From NCBI RefSeq assembly GCF_035189165.1, contig NZ_CP045246.1, positions 2,728,001-2,792,000 on the forward strand: DNA of 64,000 nucleotides. The letters are read 5' to 3'. Both the position numbers and the translations under genes were made by a program. Source of the stretch: Arthrobacter sp. JZ12. GTDB taxonomy: Bacteria > Actinomycetota > Actinomycetes > Actinomycetales > Micrococcaceae. Numbering within the stretch: the stretch's first letter is position 1; every line of letters begins with the position of its first letter. Below are positions 60,498 to 64,000 of the stretch, in pieces. The notes under the pieces were generated by a model, which did not search any database, was not told the DNA's origin, and saw nothing but the letters and a program-made list of their open reading frames with translations.

Positions 60498-61355
60498 ATG
60501 ACCGCACTGGTATTCCTTGATCCCGCCCACCCAGAGGGCCGCGTAGCCGACCCCTCCCAGCCGCAGCTCAAGGTCACCAGCTCGGGCATCACGCGCGGTG
60601 ACGGCATCTTCGAGACCATGCTCGCGGTGAAGGGGGCCCCCCGGAAGCTGCAGGCGCACCTGTCCCGGCTCGCGACGTCGGCCGAGGCCCTGGAACTGAA
60701 GGTGCCGCCGTCGGACGAGTGGGAGCGTGCCATTTCCACCGCGCTGCGGGAAGCGGACGACGACGGCGACCTGGTGGTCAAGCTCGTCGCAGTCCGCGAC
60801 GGGGATGCCGGCAGCTCTGCCATCGCATGGGTCCTGGTGACGCCGCTGCCGCAGGGACTGCGGGGCCAGCGGCTGTCCGTCCTGCTCCTGGACCGGGGCT
60901 ACGACAGCACCGTCGCCCAGCGGGCACCCTGGCTGCTCATGGGCGCAAAGACCCTCTCCTACGCAGTCAACATGGCGGCCCTCCGCCATGCCCGGTCACA
61001 GGGCGCCGATGATGTCATCTTCACCTCCTCGGACGGGAAGGTCCTCGAGGGCCCTACGTCCACTGTGCTCATCGCGCGCGTGATCAACGGCGTCAAGCAC
61101 CTCATCACCCCACAACTGGAAACAGGCATCCTGCCGGGCACTTCACAGGGCGCGCTGTTCGAGGCAGCGCGTGATGCCGGGTGGGAACTGGGGTACGGTC
61201 CGCTGGTCCCCGAGGACCTGTTCAACGCCGACGGCGCGTGGCTCATCTCAAGCGTCCGGCTGCTCGCAGAAATCGGATCGATTGACGGGAAGCCGCTGAC
61301 CATTTCGCCCGAGTTGTCCGCCGAACTGGGCGAGCTGGTGGAGTCCGTGTCCTGA
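60498..61355 (+). CDS. pabC: Aminodeoxychorismate lyase / class IV aminotransferase
   Basis: 285 residues of the fold-type IV PLP family: GITRGDGIFETMLAVKG, the PLP lysine in GAKTLSYAVNMAALRHA, ADDVIFTSSDGKVLEGPTSTVLIA and GILPGTSQGALFEAA. Near pabB it most likely makes 4-aminobenzoate; branched-chain aminotransferases share these motifs. Confidence 0.88.
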   Translation: MTALVFLDPAHPEGRVADPSQPQLKVTSSGITRGDGIFETMLAVKGAPRKLQAHLSRLATSAEALELKVPPSDEWERAISTALREADDDGDLVVKLVAVRDGDAGSSAIAWVLVTPLPQGLRGQRLSVLLLDRGYDSTVAQRAPWLLMGAKTLSYAVNMAALRHARSQGADDVIFTSSDGKVLEGPTSTVLIARVINGVKHLITPQLETGILPGTSQGALFEAARDAGWELGYGPLVPEDLFNADGAWLISSVRLLAEIGSIDGKPLTISPELSAELGELVESVS

Positions 61356-61440
61356 GCTGCGCGTCATCGCCGGGTGCGCCGTCGTTACAGAAGGTTACGG
61401 CTCCGCGTGGCAGGCGGACGCAGCCGATGCTACGTTCAAT

Positions 61441-61526
61441 CCGGAGTAACGAGCGCCAGCGCCAAGCCCTGACTTGCTGGCCGGCAACCCTCTTTTCACG
61501 GCGGGGTGCCTCAGGTGAATACTCGG
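61441..61526 (+). ncRNA. SAM-IV-type riboswitch
   Basis: Conserved core visible: GAGCGCCAGCGCCAAGCC, CTTGCTGGCCGGCAACCC, then GCGGGGTGCCTCAGGTGAA. The closing stem pairs GAGTA (61444-61448) with TACTC (61520-61524). This matches the actinobacterial SAM-IV class, which turns down methionine genes when S-adenosylmethionine is high. Followed by palindrome GATCAATTGATC (61533-61544) and the rhodanese and metZ genes. Confidence 0.88.
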
Positions 61527-61572
61527 CACACCGATCAATTGATCAGCACCGTGCACAGCGTGAGGAGAACCA

Positions 61573-62028
61573 GTGTCACAGCATTCAGCCATCCCTGCCC
61601 ACCAGCCCGCTGAGGGCTACGCCGGAAACATCACGCCACGCGACGCCGTGGAACGGGTCAGCAAGGGCGCCGTACTGGTTGACGTGCGCACCGTTGAGGA
61701 GTGGCGCTCCGTCGGAGTGCCCGACCTTACCGACGCTGGCACTGCTCCCCTGTTCCTCGAGTGGAACCGCTCGGACGGAACCCGCAATACGTCCTTCCTC
61801 AACCAGCTCAACGCGTTGAAGGGACGCGAGCTGCTGTTCCTGTGCCGCTCGGGCGTCCGTTCTGTTGCGGCGGCGCAGAGTGCGGCTGCTGCCGGCCACA
61901 CCGCCTACAACGTGCTGCACGGCTTCGAGGCCGACGGCGGGTGGCGCGCCAGCGGACTGGCCACCACCACGCACAGCGGACAGGCGGCTCCCGTGCCCGG
62001 CACGGACAGGACCGATGCAGGTGAGTGA
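61573..62028 (+). CDS. Rhodanese-like sulfurtransferase
   Basis: 151 residues. Single rhodanese domain with active-site loop CRSGVRS and VLVDVRTVEEWRSVGVP at the start. GTG behind AGGAGAACC. First gene after the SAM riboswitch and overlapping metZ, so probably a sulfur carrier for direct sulfhydrylation. Confidence 0.92.
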   Translation: MSQHSAIPAHQPAEGYAGNITPRDAVERVSKGAVLVDVRTVEEWRSVGVPDLTDAGTAPLFLEWNRSDGTRNTSFLNQLNALKGRELLFLCRSGVRSVAAAQSAAAAGHTAYNVLHGFEADGGWRASGLATTTHSGQAAPVPGTDRTDAGE

Positions 62029-63301
62029 GTCCACGCCGTCGTCGTTTGCGCCTGCCGGCAGCCGCGAACCGGTCGCCGGAAACGGCGGCTACCCCCGAAT
62101 CCAGGGGCACGACGACGCCGGCTGGGGCGCCGACACGCTCGCCGTGCGCGGCGGGTTGGCGCGATCGAACTTCGAGGAGACCTCGGAGGCTTTGTTCCTC
62201 AACTCCGGTTTCGTGTACTCGTCAGCCGCGGCAGCCGAAGCGGCGTTCACCGGCGACGTGGACCGGTTTGTCTACTCCCGGTACGGCAACCCCACGGTCG
62301 CCATGTTTCAGGAGCGGCTCCGCCTGCTCGAGGGAGCCGAGGCGTGCTTCGCGACCGCGAGTGGAATGTCGGCGGTATTCACTGCGCTGGGCGCACTGCT
62401 TGCCGCCGGCGACCGGGTGGTCGCATCCCGCAGCCTGTTCGGCTCGTGCTTCGTCATCCTGAACGAAATCCTGCCCCGCTGGGGCGTCGAAACGGTGTTC
62501 GTGGACGGATGGGACCTTGCGCAGTGGGAGGAAGCCCTCCGGGTTCCCGCGACGGCCGTGTTCTTCGAATCCCCATCCAACCCGATGCAGGAGATCGTGG
62601 ATATCCGCGCCGTGGTCAAGCTGGCCCACGCGGCCGGAGCACAGGTGGTAGTGGACAATGTCTTCGCTACCCCGCTGCTGCAGCGGTGCACCGAACTGGG
62701 TGCCGACGTCGTCGTCTATTCCGGAACCAAACACATGGACGGGCAGGGCCGTGTCCTTGGCGGCGCGATCCTGGGCCGCAAGGAATTCATCGAGGGTCCG
62801 GTGAAGACGCTGATGCGGCACACCGGCCCGGCGCTGTCCTCCTTCAACGCCTGGACGCTGCTGAAGGGACTCGAAACCCTGTCGCTGCGCGTCAACCACG
62901 CCTCAGCCTCGGCACTGACGCTGGCGCGCTGGCTCGAAGCGCAGCCCGGCGTGAACTGGGTGCGGTACCCCCTGCTCGAATCCCATCCGCAGTTTGATCT
63001 GGCGTCCGCGCAGATGTCCGCCGGCGGCACGGTAGTCACGTTCGAACTGGATGCTCCCGAAGGCGGGGCAAAGGACCGTGCGTTCCGGCTGCTCGACTCG
63101 CTGGCCATTATCGACATCTCCAACAACCTCGGCGACTCGAAGACTCTGATCACACACCCCGCCACCACCACGCACCGGGCAATGGGTCCGGAAGGCCGCG
63201 CGGCCATCGGGTTGTCCGACGGAGTGGTCCGGTTGTCAGTGGGACTCGAAGACGTCCAGGATCTCCAGACCGACCTCGGCAAGGCGCTCGCGGCGTCCTG
63301 A
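62015..63301 (+). CDS. metZ: O-succinylhomoserine (or O-acetylhomoserine) sulfhydrylase
   Basis: 428 residues of the Cys/Met PLP family. YSRYGNPTVAMFQERLRLLEGAEACFATASGM, PLP lysine in VVYSGTKHMDGQGRVLGGA, and RLSVGLEDVQDLQTDL. Makes homocysteine directly from sulfide. The start overlaps the rhodanese gene by 14 bases (ATG 62015; a GTG at 62021 is possible). Controlled by the SAM-IV riboswitch. Confidence 0.93.
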   Translation: MQVSESTPSSFAPAGSREPVAGNGGYPRIQGHDDAGWGADTLAVRGGLARSNFEETSEALFLNSGFVYSSAAAAEAAFTGDVDRFVYSRYGNPTVAMFQERLRLLEGAEACFATASGMSAVFTALGALLAAGDRVVASRSLFGSCFVILNEILPRWGVETVFVDGWDLAQWEEALRVPATAVFFESPSNPMQEIVDIRAVVKLAHAAGAQVVVDNVFATPLLQRCTELGADVVVYSGTKHMDGQGRVLGGAILGRKEFIEGPVKTLMRHTGPALSSFNAWTLLKGLETLSLRVNHASASALTLARWLEAQPGVNWVRYPLLESHPQFDLASAQMSAGGTVVTFELDAPEGGAKDRAFRLLDSLAIIDISNNLGDSKTLITHPATTTHRAMGPEGRAAIGLSDGVVRLSVGLEDVQDLQTDLGKALAAS

Positions 63302-63496
63302 TCTGCCCTTCCCACGGCCCCTGAAACGGCCGCCCGATTACCGGCTTCATGACGACCGTTTGTCCAAGGTTTTCCCAAGAGCGCAGGCGCACTCTTGGCA
63401 CCGAGACACACATCGAGTTATAGATCTCGGCAGTCTGGAAACAGCCCGATGCGCGTCCCCCACCCAAAACTGCACCACTTGGAAGGGCGACTCGCC

Positions 63497-64000
63497 ATGT
63501 CGATCACCAGACGTCAGCTTCTCTCCATGGGCGGATTCGGCGCGCTTGCCGCAGCCACCCTCACAGTTCCGGTCTCCACCATCAGCGCACAGGACGTGCC
63601 GGTCCTGGACGGTTCCAAACTCAAGCCCTACACCCAGGGCTTCAAGCGGCCGCCGTTCCTCGCGCCGTACAAGACCGATGTGAGCCCTGTGAATGGGCAA
63701 CCGCGGAACTTTTACACGGTGACCCAGCAGTCCTCCACGGCCGAGATCGTTCCGGGGATGAAGACCCGCATCCTGGGCTACAACGGGATCTTCCCCGGCC
63801 CCACGATCAGCCTGGATAAGGGCACCGAGGCGGTGGTGACCATGCGTAATCAGCTGCCGGGAAAGCATCCAGACTTCGGGACCCCGTTGGCGACGTCAAC
63901 GCATTTGCATGGTTCGGCGTCGTTGCCCCAGTACGACGGTTACGCATCGGACGTCACACTGCCCGGGTTCAAGAAGGACTACATCTACCCGAACATCCAG
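63497..64000 (+). CDS. Multicopper oxidase, N-terminal part (Tat-exported)
   Basis: 168 residues to the right edge, frame still open. Tat signal SITRRQLLSMGGFGALAAATL, cleavage near ISAQ. Then a cupredoxin domain with NGIFPGPTISLDKGTEAVVTMRNQL and the first copper-site motif THLHGSASLPQYDGY. Fits CotA/bilirubin-oxidase-type enzymes that oxidise phenols or metals outside the cell. ATG 10 bases after GGAAGGG. Confidence 0.9.
   Translation, partial: MSITRRQLLSMGGFGALAAATLTVPVSTISAQDVPVLDGSKLKPYTQGFKRPPFLAPYKTDVSPVNGQPRNFYTVTQQSSTAEIVPGMKTRILGYNGIFPGPTISLDKGTEAVVTMRNQLPGKHPDFGTPLATSTHLHGSASLPQYDGYASDVTLPGFKKDYIYPNIQ

Overview
The window is high-GC DNA of an actinobacterium of the Arthrobacter type (Micrococcaceae). 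The signs are GTG/TTG starts, leaderless genes with a TANNNT box 6-7 bases before the start codon, an HspR/HAIR-controlled dnaK operon, a SAM-IV-type riboswitch before metZ, and many TetR/MarR/IclR-type regulators. Species cannot be read from the sequence. I see no rRNA, tRNA or CRISPR.

Layout. 1-4.5 kb is ordinary chromosome: permease end, DEAD-box helicase, M20 amidohydrolase, trmB. 4.5-6.2 kb is mobile-element debris: a serine resolvase whose stop overlaps the trmB stop, and a decayed DDE transposase. 6.4-9.0 kb carries a CFI-box protein and a two-gene Pycsar-type anti-phage module (cyclase plus membrane effector). 9.06-33.2 kb is a long array of about 30 short gene cassettes. 33.3-39.4 kb holds regulators, small enzymes and membrane proteins and ends at one more isolated cassette site that cuts a GNAT gene. 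39.6-64 kb is chromosome again: an aromatic-type hydratase/aldolase locus, an ABC transporter with its regulator, PspA-like proteins, dnaK-grpE-dnaJ-hspR, an MMPL exporter with a MarR regulator, a kinase-PabB fusion and pabC, SAM-IV riboswitch-rhodanese-metZ, and the start of a Tat-exported multicopper oxidase.

The most interesting thing is the 9-33 kb array. About 30 copies of a box close to GCGG|TGAGGGATC cut the region into intervals, and almost every interval holds exactly one gene or one two-gene unit, usually a small protein of unknown function. The box forms the right arm of an imperfect stem-loop whose loop and stem sequence differ from site to site, several with small bulges. One site has the full inverted partner (GATCCCTCA, 6-base loop, TGAGGGA). 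Four cassette types occur twice, and their homology starts and stops at the boxes, consistent with exchange just before TGAGGG. Three boxes near the right end are in the opposite orientation. This is the architecture of integron attC sites (structured, bulged, core on one arm, one gene per interval), but the core is not the canonical GTTRRRY and there is no tyrosine integrase in the window. I call it a CALIN-like (integrase-less) cassette array of an unfamiliar type; this is inference from sequence read by eye.

How the genes work together: the array appears to be a store of accessory genes, each with its own promoter, on either strand (small membrane proteins, lipoproteins, two ECF sigma/membrane-protein pairs, a redox operon). 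The Pycsar pair sits at its left end, next to the mobile-element debris. The flanks carry housekeeping functions: protein quality control, folate and methionine synthesis, tRNA modification and envelope stress.
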